Shown: positions 24,969 to 33,760 of the stretch, one piece after another
Numbering within the stretch: position 1 is the stretch's first letter
Layout of the letters: each line of letters starts with the position of its first letter
Assembly (NCBI GenBank): GCA_040255525.1
Contig: JBDZVD010000017.1
Span: forward strand, 19,767-83,766
DNA length: 64,000 nt
Source: Rugosimonospora sp040255525
GTDB taxonomy: Bacteria > Actinomycetota > Actinomycetes > Mycobacteriales > Micromonosporaceae
Reading direction: 5' to 3'
Program-made: the position numbers and the translations under genes
The notes under the pieces: model-generated
The model's input: only the letters and a program-made list of their open reading frames with translations
Told to the model about the DNA's origin: nothing
The model's database searches: none

Positions 24969-25715
24969 CGAGCCGTGCCCCTTGCCCTTTCCGGGCTTGT
25001 TCGTGCGGCCCGCCGTGGGGGCCGCCGACGGCGTCGGGGCGGCCTTCGCGTTTCCGGACAGCACGTGCGCGCAGAACGCGGCGATGCTCGGCTGGCCCTT
25101 GGCCGCCTCCTGCAGTGCCCTGGTCACGGAGTCCGGCAGTGTGCCGCCGTGTGGGTCCTTCCGCGCCGCGTTCCACGCCCGGCACAACGCCACGGGTGTG
25201 AGGTCGCTCGGGTCGGTGGCACTCGGGGTGGTCTCCGGCCGCGATGTGGCCCGGGACGGGCTGGCGACGCCGGGAACCGGCGACCGAGCCACCGGAGTCT
25301 GTGTGGCGGTGTGCGGTGCCGGAATTCCCAGTGGGGAGAACAGGCTGTGAGCGCGCTGCTGGACGACGGGCGGCAGGGTGTCGGTCTTCGCCGCCAGGAC
25401 CGTCGAGCCGGTCATCAACACGACCACCCCGGCGGCGATCCGCACGGCGGACATCCCCACGGATTGCCGCCGCCGGTCCCGGCGGACCCGGCTCGGTCGC
25501 GACCGGCCCGGCTCCGGGGCCGAGCCGGCATCCCGGCGGGCCAGCACGAACCGGGCCACCGCCCGCTGCGCTCCGGCCAGCTCCCGTTCGGACGCCGGGG
25601 CCCGGACCGCGTCGAGCAGCTCACCCAGGCCCGCGTGCCGCGGGTCGGGTGTGTCTCCGGCTATCAGCCGGTCAGTCTCGGCCAGGTCAAGCCGACGGTT
25701 TCGCCAGGTACGCAT
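24963..25715 (-). CDS. Unrecognised single-pass membrane protein
   Basis: The 250-residue protein has a charged cytoplasmic N-terminus (about 1-85, RRLDLAETDRLIAGDTP and RELAGAQRAVARFVLARRDA), one transmembrane helix near 92-110 (VRIAAGVVVLMTGSTVLAA) and a Pro/Thr/Ser-rich extracytoplasmic region ending in a helical segment with two cysteines (ALCRAWNAARKDP and AAFCAHVLSG). The layout resembles anti-sigma-like actinobacterial proteins, but no zinc motif is seen and no sigma gene is adjacent. Start ATG 25715 begins MRTWRNRR. Its 3' end overlaps the orphan frame described separately. Confidence 0.6.
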   Translation of the reverse strand: MRTWRNRRLDLAETDRLIAGDTPDPRHAGLGELLDAVRAPASERELAGAQRAVARFVLARRDAGSAPEPGRSRPSRVRRDRRRQSVGMSAVRIAAGVVVLMTGSTVLAAKTDTLPPVVQQRAHSLFSPLGIPAPHTATQTPVARSPVPGVASPSRATSRPETTPSATDPSDLTPVALCRAWNAARKDPHGGTLPDSVTRALQEAAKGQPSIAAFCAHVLSGNAKAAPTPSAAPTAGRTNKPGKGKGHGSR

Positions 25716-25869
25716 CGCGTACTTAACAGCGCGCCACACGGCCGTCGCGTTACACCTGCCCCGGCTGGGCGCCGTCGCGAACGACCCGCAGGGGCGCCCG
25801 GCGCGAACCGGGGTGCCACCGTGACGATCACGATGCACCCCGGGCGCGGTGGGGAGTACCCGCGGATGC

Positions 25870-26811
25870 TCAGCGGGTCGCCGTGGTGTCCTGCGTGCGC
25901 AGCCGGCGGATCCAGCCGTGCGCGGTGTGCCGCGGCACGTCGTAGTGGCTCGCGACGGCAGCGGCGCTGCCGGCCTGGGCGTACACGGTGGCGAAGTCGT
26001 CGGGCATGCGGCGGTAGGCGCGCTCGTTGCTCGCGCCAGCGGTGGTGCTTCGGGTGGTGGCTTTCTTGGCCGGTGCCGCCTTCGTGCTCTTCTTCGCCAT
26101 GGCCGTGCCGGCGTTCGTCGACTGTGCGGTCGACCGGGTCGGCGCGGCACGGCGGCTGCGAGCCTTCGTGGCGGGCGCGGTCGGGGCCGCCTCGGCCGCC
26201 GTGGCCTTCGTGCCCGGCCGGGTGGCCGGACGCACCGCCTTCGCCGTGGACTTCGCCGTGGACTTGGTCGCCTTGGCCGCCGGCTGTGCCTTCTTCGCGG
26301 TGGGCTCGGCCTTCTTTGCTGCCGGCTCGGCCTTCTTGGCCGCGGGCTCGGCCTTCTCTGCTGCCGGCTGCGCCTTCTTCGCGGCCGGCTGCGCCTTCTT
26401 CGTCGCCGGCTCGGCCTTCTTCGCTGCCGACCCCGTGGCCTTGGTCGCCGACTTCGCCGTGGACCTGGTCGCCTTGGCCGCCGGCTTCGCCGCCTGCTTG
26501 GCCGCGCCGGAGGTCGCCTTCGCCGAGCTGGCCGGCGCCTCGGTCACAGGGGTGTCCACGACGTTCGAGGGCGCTGCTTCGATCTCGTGCTTGGGCGCGG
26601 GTGCGGTCAGGACCGGCGTTGGCGCGCTGGGCGTGATGGCCTGAAGCAGGAGGCTGTAGTCGATAGCGGGAACCGAGCCCTGCGAAAGGATGTTGCCGGC
26701 GTGCAGGTGCAGGTCGGTGAGCGTGACATCGCCGCCGGAGGTGTCCAGCCGAAGCGTCGTGGTGGTCGCGCTGCTGTCGTCGGGTGTGATGGTGATGGTG
26801 TAGGAGGTCAC
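25870..26811 (-). CDS. Histone-H1-like Lys/Ala/Pro repeat protein with C-terminal HTH
   Basis: The 313-residue protein has three parts. Residues 1-60 form a beta-rich head (MTSYTITITPDDSSATTTTL). About 95-235 is a basic low-complexity tail of AAKKAEP/AAKKAQP/KATKSTAK units, like eukaryotic H1 tails and bacterial H1-like proteins. Residues 262-305 look like a DNA-binding helix-turn-helix (DDFATVYAQAGSAAAVASHY, then DVPRHTAHGWIRRLR). A nucleoid-associated role is inferred from this composition. It stands alone, with ATG 26811 the only reasonable start. Confidence 0.7.
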   Translation of the reverse strand: MTSYTITITPDDSSATTTTLRLDTSGGDVTLTDLHLHAGNILSQGSVPAIDYSLLLQAITPSAPTPVLTAPAPKHEIEAAPSNVVDTPVTEAPASSAKATSGAAKQAAKPAAKATRSTAKSATKATGSAAKKAEPATKKAQPAAKKAQPAAEKAEPAAKKAEPAAKKAEPTAKKAQPAAKATKSTAKSTAKAVRPATRPGTKATAAEAAPTAPATKARSRRAAPTRSTAQSTNAGTAMAKKSTKAAPAKKATTRSTTAGASNERAYRRMPDDFATVYAQAGSAAAVASHYDVPRHTAHGWIRRLRTQDTTATR

Positions 26812-27162
26812 GGGTTGCTGCCTTCGGGTCGGACGCGCGTCGCGGCGCGCTGTGCCTGGAATGCTTGTGAGGGCTGGCGGACGTCACGCATCGGTGGGTA
26901 CGCCCATTTGCTGGCCGCCAACCTACCCCGGTGATTGTTGCGGTATCAACATCACCGGGAAAAAGCGTAGTACGCCACCACAGTGGACCGTCGGGGAGGC
27001 GTTGCCATTCCACGTCGCGGCGGCACCTGCCGGGGTTCGGAATGCGCATCCGCGAACCGGCCGGCGACCGCGCATCCGCTTACCAGCAGCGGGAATCGGC
27101 GTGGTGTCACCCGATCGGGTCGCCGCGCCGGCCGCGTACCCGCCGCCGCGACGCGCGGTGGT
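26812..27162. other. Gene-free stretch
   Basis: These 351 bases between two leftward genes show no supported coding frame, no obvious repeat and no strong hairpin. The left end must hold the promoter of the H1-like gene, though no clear -10/-35 was recognised. Confidence 0.4.
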
Positions 27163-28341
27163 TCAGGTCACCGGCTTCGCAGGGTTGCCACCGGCCCGGC
27201 GCACGAGTTCGTTCGCTTCAACGTGCCCCAGGTCCACGGTGCCGAGCAGATCGGTGGCGATCGCCCGGATCTGCGCCACCACGGCGCTGCCGGAAAAGCT
27301 CAAACCCTTCCGGTACGCTTCGGCGGCTTCGGCGACCGCCTGCACCGACAGGTCCGCGACCTTCGGGTCCCGGACGTCGGTGAGCAGTGTCTTGCGTACC
27401 TCCTTGGTCGCCTCTCCCAGCGTGTACACGGACTTCGACAGCTCTTCGGGTATCGGCTCCTCATCCCGGATCATCGTGACCGTACGGCGGGCTAGCACCC
27501 GCGCGTTGCTCAGCACCCGTTCGAGGTACTCGGCGGCGTCCTTGTACTTGCTCAGAACACCGCGGGAATGCCAGCGCAGCGGAGCCACCCGGGCCGTCTC
27601 CCGGCTCTCCGGCAGGGCGTCCCGGAACTGGGACACGGTCACGCCGGCCTCCTGGAACCGGGTGAGCGCCTCGTCCGCCTCATCGGCGTTGCGGTCACTG
27701 ATCGCGTGCGCGGTCTGAGCCAGCGCGTCCGCCAGCGCGGTGCAGGCCGGTCCGGCCTTCCTCGCCACCGCCGACACCGGGTTCGCGGGCAGCAGCAGGG
27801 CCAGCACGCAGAGGGCGATCAGGCCGCCGACGAGCGCGTCTTCGAACCGCAGGTAGTAGATGCCCTTGGCGGGCGGGGCCAGGGTGGCGATGAGCACCGA
27901 GGACGACGCGGCGTTCGACACTACGGCGGGGGTACCGCCCACGAACACCGCGAGGACCGTGGCGAGGAACACGACGAGACCGAGCTGCCAGGCGCCGGTA
28001 CCGATCGCGAAGACGATGGAGTCGCCGATGAAGATGCCCAGCGCCACCCCGAAGACCAGTTCCGCGGTCCGCCGCAGCCGCTGTCCGACCGAGATGTCCA
28101 GCACGATGACGGCGGCGATCGGGGCGAACACCGGCTGCGGGTGGTGCAGGACGTTGTTGGCGAACAGCCAGGACAGCGCCGCGGCGACGCCGGCCTGGAC
28201 GGCGAGGATGCTGCTGGTCCTGGTGCGCCGCCAGCGCAGGCGGAAGCCGGCTCCGGAGCGCACGCGCAGCCCAGCCAGGAGTTCGTCCGGCGAGGCCCCG
28301 ATGAGACGGTGTCCGGATTCGCCGCGGGGTCCGCGAGCCAT
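27163..28341 (-). CDS. FUSC-family (aromatic-acid exporter-like) membrane protein
   Basis: The 392-residue protein starts with about six hydrophobic helices (residues 40-185: ILAVQAGVAAALSWLFANNV, then VFAPIAAVIVLDISVGQR) and continues as a helical cytoplasmic domain of about 200 residues. The VFAPIAAVIV-x(5)-GQRLRRT pattern marks the FUSC/ArAE family linked to export of aromatic acids or amphiphiles. ATG 28341 is the most likely start; the open frame continues upstream into the remnant of an unrelated gene. No dedicated regulator is adjacent. Confidence 0.75.
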   Translation of the reverse strand: MARGPRGESGHRLIGASPDELLAGLRVRSGAGFRLRWRRTRTSSILAVQAGVAAALSWLFANNVLHHPQPVFAPIAAVIVLDISVGQRLRRTAELVFGVALGIFIGDSIVFAIGTGAWQLGLVVFLATVLAVFVGGTPAVVSNAASSSVLIATLAPPAKGIYYLRFEDALVGGLIALCVLALLLPANPVSAVARKAGPACTALADALAQTAHAISDRNADEADEALTRFQEAGVTVSQFRDALPESRETARVAPLRWHSRGVLSKYKDAAEYLERVLSNARVLARRTVTMIRDEEPIPEELSKSVYTLGEATKEVRKTLLTDVRDPKVADLSVQAVAEAAEAYRKGLSFSGSAVVAQIRAIATDLLGTVDLGHVEANELVRRAGGNPAKPVT

Positions 28342-28497
28342 GGTTTCGAGCCTAGGCGGGAGCCGGCACGACCGGCGGCGGATCCGGAAAGCCTGGCCGG
28401 GGGCGGCCCGCCACACCTTCTCCGGTGCGTGGGCCAGCCTGCGGGAGAACCGCAGGCGTCGCCGGTCGCCGGTCCGTTCGAGTTCGCCATCGGTCAC
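28342..28497 (-). pseudogene. 5' fragment of an SRPBCC/AHSA1-family gene
   Basis: From GTG 28497 the first 31 codons (VTDGELERTGDRRRLRFSRR, then LAHAPEKVWRA) match the start of actinobacterial SRPBCC (Aha1-like) proteins. The homology stops after KVWRA and the frame continues, without a stop, into the FUSC gene. The remainder of the SRPBCC protein is gone. A translational fusion to FUSC is possible in principle but would place a charged tail before the first helix. Confidence 0.5.
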
Positions 28498-28627
28498 CGC
28501 CCCAGGATTCCCGACGGGTTATATTCCGGCCAAGGTAATCATCGTGCCATCAGGTACGACACGGAACGGGCCGCGGAATCCTCACGCGGCCCCGGCGGCG
28601 GGTCACTCGGCTCGGCGAACCGCCCGG

Positions 28628-30088
28628 TCAGCCGGCGAGCTCGGCCAGCATCCCCTCGCAACTGCGCACGACGGTACGCGCCGCGCCCTGCTGAGCATGA
28701 CTGAAAAGTGGGTTCTCGGCGTGTTCCACCCACCGGTCCAGAGCCTGCGTGCCCAGTGCCCACAGTTGCGCCCCGGTTGCCTGTTCACCTGCTGCCAATC
28801 GCGTCGATACATCCGTGCCTTCCATCCCGATCAAGCGTTGCGCCTCCGCTTCCAGCGCCGCCGGCAGCCGGGTACGCCCGCTGTGCAACGCGGCCATCAG
28901 TCGCAGTTCCCGGAACTCGTGGGCGCCGGCGACCGTACGCTCAAGCTCCGCCGCCAGCCGGTCGGAGCCCGGCCGGGGCTCGGCACGGAGCACGAACTCC
29001 AGCGCGAGGAGAGCGGACCGGGCCTTGAGCAGGCCACGCCGCTCGACGAAGAGCCGCCTGATCGACTCCCGCAGCTCAGCCAGGCCGCTGCGGCGCACCA
29101 GCTGGCTGGCCAGCGCCCCGGCGTCCCCGCAACCCTGCCGGATCAGGGTCGTGCACAGCCGTACGCCGACGAGCCCGAGCCGGTTCAACAGATCCTGGCG
29201 TACCGCGAGCGCCGCAACGGTATCGGCTCCGCCGAGGAACCGGTCGGTGGACAGCAGCAACTCGTCCAGCGCGCCCCGGTCGAGAGCGGCCAGACCGGCC
29301 AGCGCCGCGTACTGCGGCTCCCGGAGCGTCCGTCCGGCCTCGGCGAGGAGCCCGGCGACCGCGATGACATTCAGGCAGAGGGAGCGCATCCGGACGTCCC
29401 GCCGGTGCCGGCGGGCGATCCGCTTCGCGGCGACGAGCGCGTCGATGCGCCCGCCGCCGATCTCGTCGGCGCGGGACAGCACGGCGATCGTGTGTACCGG
29501 GGCGGCCCGGCTCACCGGCGTCTCCGGGATGAGCCGCAGCGCGTTGAGTTCGGTACCGGGTGCGCGCCGGGCAAGGTACAGCACGGCGTCCGCCTCGCGG
29601 ACCACTCTGTCCATGATGGACGGTCCTGTGCTGGCGGGCGCGTTGGCGACGCCGACGGCGGGCGTGTCGATGAGAACCGTGTGGCGCAGCGTACGGGTGG
29701 GCCAGTCCACCACGATCTCGTTGAGGTCCTCCGGCGTGCCGGGTGGCGGATCGACGTGCAGCCAACGGTCGAGCCGGGTGACCGCGACATCGGTGACCGA
29801 CTCGTGGGCCGAGTGCAACGAGACACTCGGCGCGGCGCCGTCCTGGTACCAGACGAAGGCGTCCTTGCCGCCGTCGACTTCGACCGGTGCCACACCCTCG
29901 CCGACGATCGCGTTGATGAGCGTGGACTTGCCGACCTGAGCTGGCCCGGCGACCGCGATGCGCAGCGGCTCGTCGAACCGCTGGACGTGATGCTGGAGCC
30001 AGCGGGAGGCGCGGGGACTGTCGCCGTACAGGTCGAGGGCTTCGTCGAACAGGGTCCAGAGCTGGTCCTCCAGCCGGGTACCGGTCAC
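28628..30088 (-). CDS. iniC: Dynamin-like GTPase, IniC family
   Basis: The 486-residue protein has a dynamin-type GTPase domain: G1 GPAQVGKST at 48-56, G3 VLIDTPAVG near 140, and a G4-like SRAD in VLSRADEIGGG. A long helical region follows and no transmembrane segment is obvious. Length and order match mycobacterial IniC (about 490 residues), the third gene of the isoniazid-inducible iniBAC operon. Its GTG overlaps the upstream dynamin gene by 4 bp. It probably acts with the upstream GTPase on the cytoplasmic membrane under envelope stress. Confidence 0.8.
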   Translation of the reverse strand: MTGTRLEDQLWTLFDEALDLYGDSPRASRWLQHHVQRFDEPLRIAVAGPAQVGKSTLINAIVGEGVAPVEVDGGKDAFVWYQDGAAPSVSLHSAHESVTDVAVTRLDRWLHVDPPPGTPEDLNEIVVDWPTRTLRHTVLIDTPAVGVANAPASTGPSIMDRVVREADAVLYLARRAPGTELNALRLIPETPVSRAAPVHTIAVLSRADEIGGGRIDALVAAKRIARRHRRDVRMRSLCLNVIAVAGLLAEAGRTLREPQYAALAGLAALDRGALDELLLSTDRFLGGADTVAALAVRQDLLNRLGLVGVRLCTTLIRQGCGDAGALASQLVRRSGLAELRESIRRLFVERRGLLKARSALLALEFVLRAEPRPGSDRLAAELERTVAGAHEFRELRLMAALHSGRTRLPAALEAEAQRLIGMEGTDVSTRLAAGEQATGAQLWALGTQALDRWVEHAENPLFSHAQQGAARTVVRSCEGMLAELAG

Positions 30089-31905
30089 GCCGCGACCGCC
30101 TTCGCGGCCGGCGCCGGCACCACCGCCAGCGCGTTGGCCCGGTCGTGCAGCCGGCGCAGGTCCTCCAGTTCGCGCTGGAGTTCCCGATCGTGCCGGTCCC
30201 GCTCCGCCAGATCCCGGTCGGCGGCCTGCTTCGCGGTCCTGGCCGATTCCAGGATGCTCTCCTGCAGGTCCTCGGCCAGCGCCGCGAAGTGGTCGCGCAG
30301 CCCGCGCTGAACCTGGCGGATGACGTCCTTGCAGTCCTTGCTGAACGAGATGAAGAAGTCCTCGACATGCCGCTGCACCGCCGCCTTGGCGAGGCCCTGG
30401 CGTCGCAGCAGCCGGGACTCTCCCTCGTCCTTCAGGCTCTTGCCGCCGAACAGCGCGCCCGCACCCAGCGACAGCGCGTTGATGAGCGGGAGTCCGGCCA
30501 GGCTGGTCGCGAGACCGAACATCACGACGCCGCCGTACGAGCCGCGCAGCCCGGTGTACACCTTCTGGCTGAACGTGAAGCGCCCGACGTTCGGCTTTTC
30601 CAGGTCGGCCACGGTCTCGAACACGTCATGCTCGATCCGGAACGTGGACTCGGGCAGGACGCTGTGCCGGTACCCGGGGAAGCTGGCCCCGATCTTCTCG
30701 GCGATCCAGTGCGAGCGCTCCACCAGCCAGCCGTAGTTGGCCTCGGCGGCCTCCAGGAGGTTCTCCTCCAGCCAGGGCCGGAACGTGTCCCACACCGCGC
30801 CGGGGTCGGCGGTGTCGAACACCTCGTCCACCCGACGCATGATCTTGCGGGTGCGGTCGCGCAGGTCGTGTTCGATGTCGGAGCTGAGGTCGGCGATCTG
30901 GTCCGCCAGGGAGTTCTGCCACCGGCTGGACAGCCGGCGCAGGTCGTCGAGTTGCCGCTGAGCTTCGCTGAGGTCGCAGGCGGCACCGGAGAGCTGCGCG
31001 CCGTCGAGTGCGCAGCGGCGGGCGCGCAGCGGCACGCACAGCTGCTCCACCACGGTGCCGGCGATCGTCCGCGCGGTGTGCGGCGCCAGCGACCCGGCCT
31101 TGGTCCGCAGGTCGTGCTGGAGGCGCCCGACCAGATCGGGGAAGCCGGACTCGGTGTTCAGCTTGCGGTTGCTGGTGCGCGCGGCCAGCAGGCGAAGCGT
31201 CGCGGAGACCGGGATGACGGTGGCCGGGATGCCGGCGTCGGCGAGCCGCTCGCGGTTCTCCTCGGCGATCCGGCGCCACTGCGCGGCGATGTCTATCTTG
31301 TTCAGCGCCACGATGACGTGCGGGCAGGTCCGGATGGCGTACGCGAGGAACGCCAGCTCCACATCGGACAGTAGCCGGTTCGCGTCGGACACCAGCAGTA
31401 CCGCGTCGGTGTGCCCGACCCAGGCGGCGTCGAGGCCCCCGCCGGTGGCCCAGCCGGCGTCCAGGCCGGGTGTGTCGATCAGCACCAGGCCGGCGGTCAG
31501 CAGTTCGCGGGGGATGCCGATCTCGGCGCGGTGGAACTTGCCGGCCCCGGAGACGCCTCCGGCCAGTTGCTCGACGGGTACCGCGACGCGTTCGGTGCCC
31601 GCCGCGTCCCGGTCGGGCACCGCGGCCGGCCCGGTGACGAGGGCCGCGCACGGGGTGTCGGCGTGCTGGATGACCGACGGGACGGAGGTGGTGGAGTCGT
31701 CGCCCACCGCGCACACCGGGGCGTTGAGCATCGCGTTGATGAGCTGGCTTTTGCCCTGCCCGGACTCGCCGGCGACCAGCACGCGCAGTTTCGGGTCGAG
31801 GAGTTGTGCGCGCTTGTGCTGCAGTTGCTGTACCAGATCGGCGCGACCGTGCGCCGCGCAGGCGCGGATGGTGTCGTCCAGTACGTCAAGCCAGAGCGGT
31901 ACCAT
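30085..31905 (-). CDS. iniA: Dynamin-like GTPase, IniA family
   Basis: The 606-residue protein shows G1 GESGQGKSQ (46-54), switch threonines in DDSTTSVPSV, G3 VLIDTPGLD and G4 ALNKID. A hydrophobic hairpin at about 450-490 (GVVMFGLATSLAGLPLINAL) resembles the membrane paddle of bacterial dynamins. Mycobacterial IniA (about 640 residues) binds and divides membranes and is linked to tolerance of cell-wall drugs. ATG 31905 is directly preceded by GTG 31908, and either may be used. It lies between the IniB-domain gene and iniC in the same order as iniBAC. Confidence 0.85.
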   Translation of the reverse strand: MVPLWLDVLDDTIRACAAHGRADLVQQLQHKRAQLLDPKLRVLVAGESGQGKSQLINAMLNAPVCAVGDDSTTSVPSVIQHADTPCAALVTGPAAVPDRDAAGTERVAVPVEQLAGGVSGAGKFHRAEIGIPRELLTAGLVLIDTPGLDAGWATGGGLDAAWVGHTDAVLLVSDANRLLSDVELAFLAYAIRTCPHVIVALNKIDIAAQWRRIAEENRERLADAGIPATVIPVSATLRLLAARTSNRKLNTESGFPDLVGRLQHDLRTKAGSLAPHTARTIAGTVVEQLCVPLRARRCALDGAQLSGAACDLSEAQRQLDDLRRLSSRWQNSLADQIADLSSDIEHDLRDRTRKIMRRVDEVFDTADPGAVWDTFRPWLEENLLEAAEANYGWLVERSHWIAEKIGASFPGYRHSVLPESTFRIEHDVFETVADLEKPNVGRFTFSQKVYTGLRGSYGGVVMFGLATSLAGLPLINALSLGAGALFGGKSLKDEGESRLLRRQGLAKAAVQRHVEDFFISFSKDCKDVIRQVQRGLRDHFAALAEDLQESILESARTAKQAADRDLAERDRHDRELQRELEDLRRLHDRANALAVVPAPAAKAVAA

Positions 31906-32046
31906 CACCGATCCCAACTCGTGGCAGGGGCCGGAGCCGATCACTGGGGGTCGACTCCGGCCGGGGTGCCACGCTCGCACCTCTGTGGACCGGGCTGCCG
32001 GCGGAGGCAGCCGGTTCCGGTGAGCAATCGTGCCGTGACTTTTCGG

Positions 32047-33564
32047 TCAGAGCAGCGGGATGCCGAGCAGGTGGTCGCTGCCGTGGTCGGTCGCGTCGGG
32101 CGTGTGCGTGACCTGACCCACCAGGTCGGTCACACCGCTCGGCGACAGCGCGCCGGTGGCGTGCAGCGACGCCTGGGTGGAGTCGCCGTCGGTGCTGACG
32201 CCGCCGTCACCGGACACCAGACCACCGGCGAGGCTGTTGCTCGTGCCGCCGTACAGGTCGAGACCGTGGCCGTCCAGCGCGTGGTCGACGGTGCCGGTCA
32301 CGCCCTGGGTCACGCCGCCGAGCGTGGTGTTCAGGGCACCCGCCGGGTCGTGGGTCAGGCCGTCGGCGGTACCGCCGAGCGTGCCACCCAGCGCACCGGT
32401 GGTGTTGCTCAGCGTCCCGCTCAGCAGGCCGGAACTGTCCTGCCCGCCCAGCAGACCGCTCACCGCGCCGGTCGGGTCGTGGGTCAGCGCACCGGTGTCG
32501 CCGAGCGTCCCGCTCAGCGCGCCGGTGGTGTTGCTCAGCGTGCCGCCCAGCAGGCCGGACGAGTCTTCGCCACCCAGAATGCCGGTGACGCCGCCCAGGT
32601 TGCCGGTGACGCCGCCGAGGGTGCCGGTCACGCCGTCCAGGGCGCCGGTGCCACCGAGCATGCCGGTGACGCCGCCCAGGGTGCCGGTGACGCTGTCCAG
32701 GGCACCGGCCGGGTCGCCGAGGCTACCGGTGACGCCGCCGAGGGTGCCGGTCACGCCGTCCAGCGACGTGGTGTCGCCCAGCATGCCGGTGACGCCGCCG
32801 AGGGTGCCGGTCACGCCGTCCAGCGACGTGGTGTCGCCCAGCATCCCGGTCACGCCGTCCAGCGGAGCCACGCCGCCCAGCAGGCCGCTGACCCCACCCA
32901 GGGCGCCCGTCGGGTTGCCCAGCAGGTTGGTGACCTCGCCGAGAGCCGCGCTCGGGTCACCCAGGGCGCCGGTGACGCCGCCCAGGGCGCCCGTCACGCC
33001 GCCCAGGGCGGCGTTCGAGTCGCCCAGCATGCCGGTGACGGCCCCGATCGTGGCGCTCGGGTCGGCCAGCGCGCCGGTCGCGGCCGAGGTCACACCCGAC
33101 ACGGTCTCCACCGGGTCGACCGCGCCCAGGTGGCCGAGGTCCGTGCCACCCGAGAAGCTCAGCGTGCCCAGCAGGCCGGAGGAGATGCCGCCGCTCACCG
33201 ATGTGCCGCCGGCCAGGCCGTCCGCGCCGCCGATCAGCGAGCCGGACGCCGTCAGGCTGAACTCGTTCGCCGCCTGGGCGGGCAGCTGCGCGGCGAGCAG
33301 CTGGACCTGCTGGACCACGCCCGACGCGTCGGCGCTCAGCGCGTCGCCGCTCAGGTTGGTCAGGCTGCTCTCCAGCGTCGCTACGCTCTGTGCAGGCGCG
33401 AAGTCGACCACCAGCGGAATGGCTTCCTGAACGTCCTGGACGTTGCAGTCGCTCAGCCCGGCCGCGCTCAGCGCGCCATCGGGGTCGACCTGGAAGGCCA
33501 TCAGTGCGTCAGGGTTGCTGAGCAGGTTGAGCACGAAGTCGTGCAGTGTCTGTGGCGATTCCAT
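32047..33564 (-). CDS. iniB: IniB N-terminal-domain repeat protein
   Basis: Residues 1-60 (LHDFVLNLLSNPDALMAFQV, DPDGALSAAGLSDCN, VQDVQEAIPLVVD) form the IniB N-terminal domain. About 190-400 is a low-complexity run built on GVTGTLGGVTGMLGD-type units, rich in Gly, Thr, Val and Leu, with a glycine/aspartate-rich tail ending LLGIPLL. No cleavable signal or membrane helix is seen. Mycobacterial IniB is likewise glycine-rich and of similar length (about 480 against 505). ATG 33564 follows GGAGAGG. It heads the leftward iniBAC-like operon, facing an Hsp70-like gene. Confidence 0.82.
   Translation of the reverse strand: MESPQTLHDFVLNLLSNPDALMAFQVDPDGALSAAGLSDCNVQDVQEAIPLVVDFAPAQSVATLESSLTNLSGDALSADASGVVQQVQLLAAQLPAQAANEFSLTASGSLIGGADGLAGGTSVSGGISSGLLGTLSFSGGTDLGHLGAVDPVETVSGVTSAATGALADPSATIGAVTGMLGDSNAALGGVTGALGGVTGALGDPSAALGEVTNLLGNPTGALGGVSGLLGGVAPLDGVTGMLGDTTSLDGVTGTLGGVTGMLGDTTSLDGVTGTLGGVTGSLGDPAGALDSVTGTLGGVTGMLGGTGALDGVTGTLGGVTGNLGGVTGILGGEDSSGLLGGTLSNTTGALSGTLGDTGALTHDPTGAVSGLLGGQDSSGLLSGTLSNTTGALGGTLGGTADGLTHDPAGALNTTLGGVTQGVTGTVDHALDGHGLDLYGGTSNSLAGGLVSGDGGVSTDGDSTQASLHATGALSPSGVTDLVGQVTHTPDATDHGSDHLLGIPLL
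32590..32880 (-). repeat. In-frame GVTG/LGG coding repeats within iniB
   Basis: The plus strand shows repeated near-identical units such as GTGACGCCGCCGAGGGTGCC and two 57-60-bp blocks (about 32743-32800 and 32803-32860) that encode the same LGDTTSLDGVTGTLGGVTGM peptide. The repeats keep the reading frame and would allow the protein to lengthen or shorten by whole units. Confidence 0.85.
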
Positions 33565-33760
33565 TCGTCAGACCTCTCCAGATAGCGGAACCGGGTGCAG
33601 GCGACCTGGACCGCTGGTCCGGCGCCGGTGACGAAGCTACGGAGGGTCAACAGCGCGCACATCGGGGATCTCTCCCGTACGGGTGCCGCGCCGATAGGGG
33701 GTTGAGGGGGTACCAGCCGTTAGGGGGACAGGGGACTGATCCGTGTGGTGGAATCTCGGG
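33565..33760. promoter_or_regulatory. Divergent iniB / Hsp70 control region with G-rich direct repeats
   Basis: This 196-bp gap serves iniB leftward and the Hsp70-like gene rightward. It holds two copies of TAGGGGG-N3-AGGGG beginning at 33695 and 33721, 26 bp apart, suitable as direct-repeat sites for a dimeric activator. The large LuxR/ATPase encoded downstream is the obvious candidate to bind them, but that is inference. Confidence 0.45.

Noticed and set aside
32590..32880. Repeats considered as CRISPR or intergenic satellite
   Set aside because: They are in frame within iniB and encode a regular peptide repeat.
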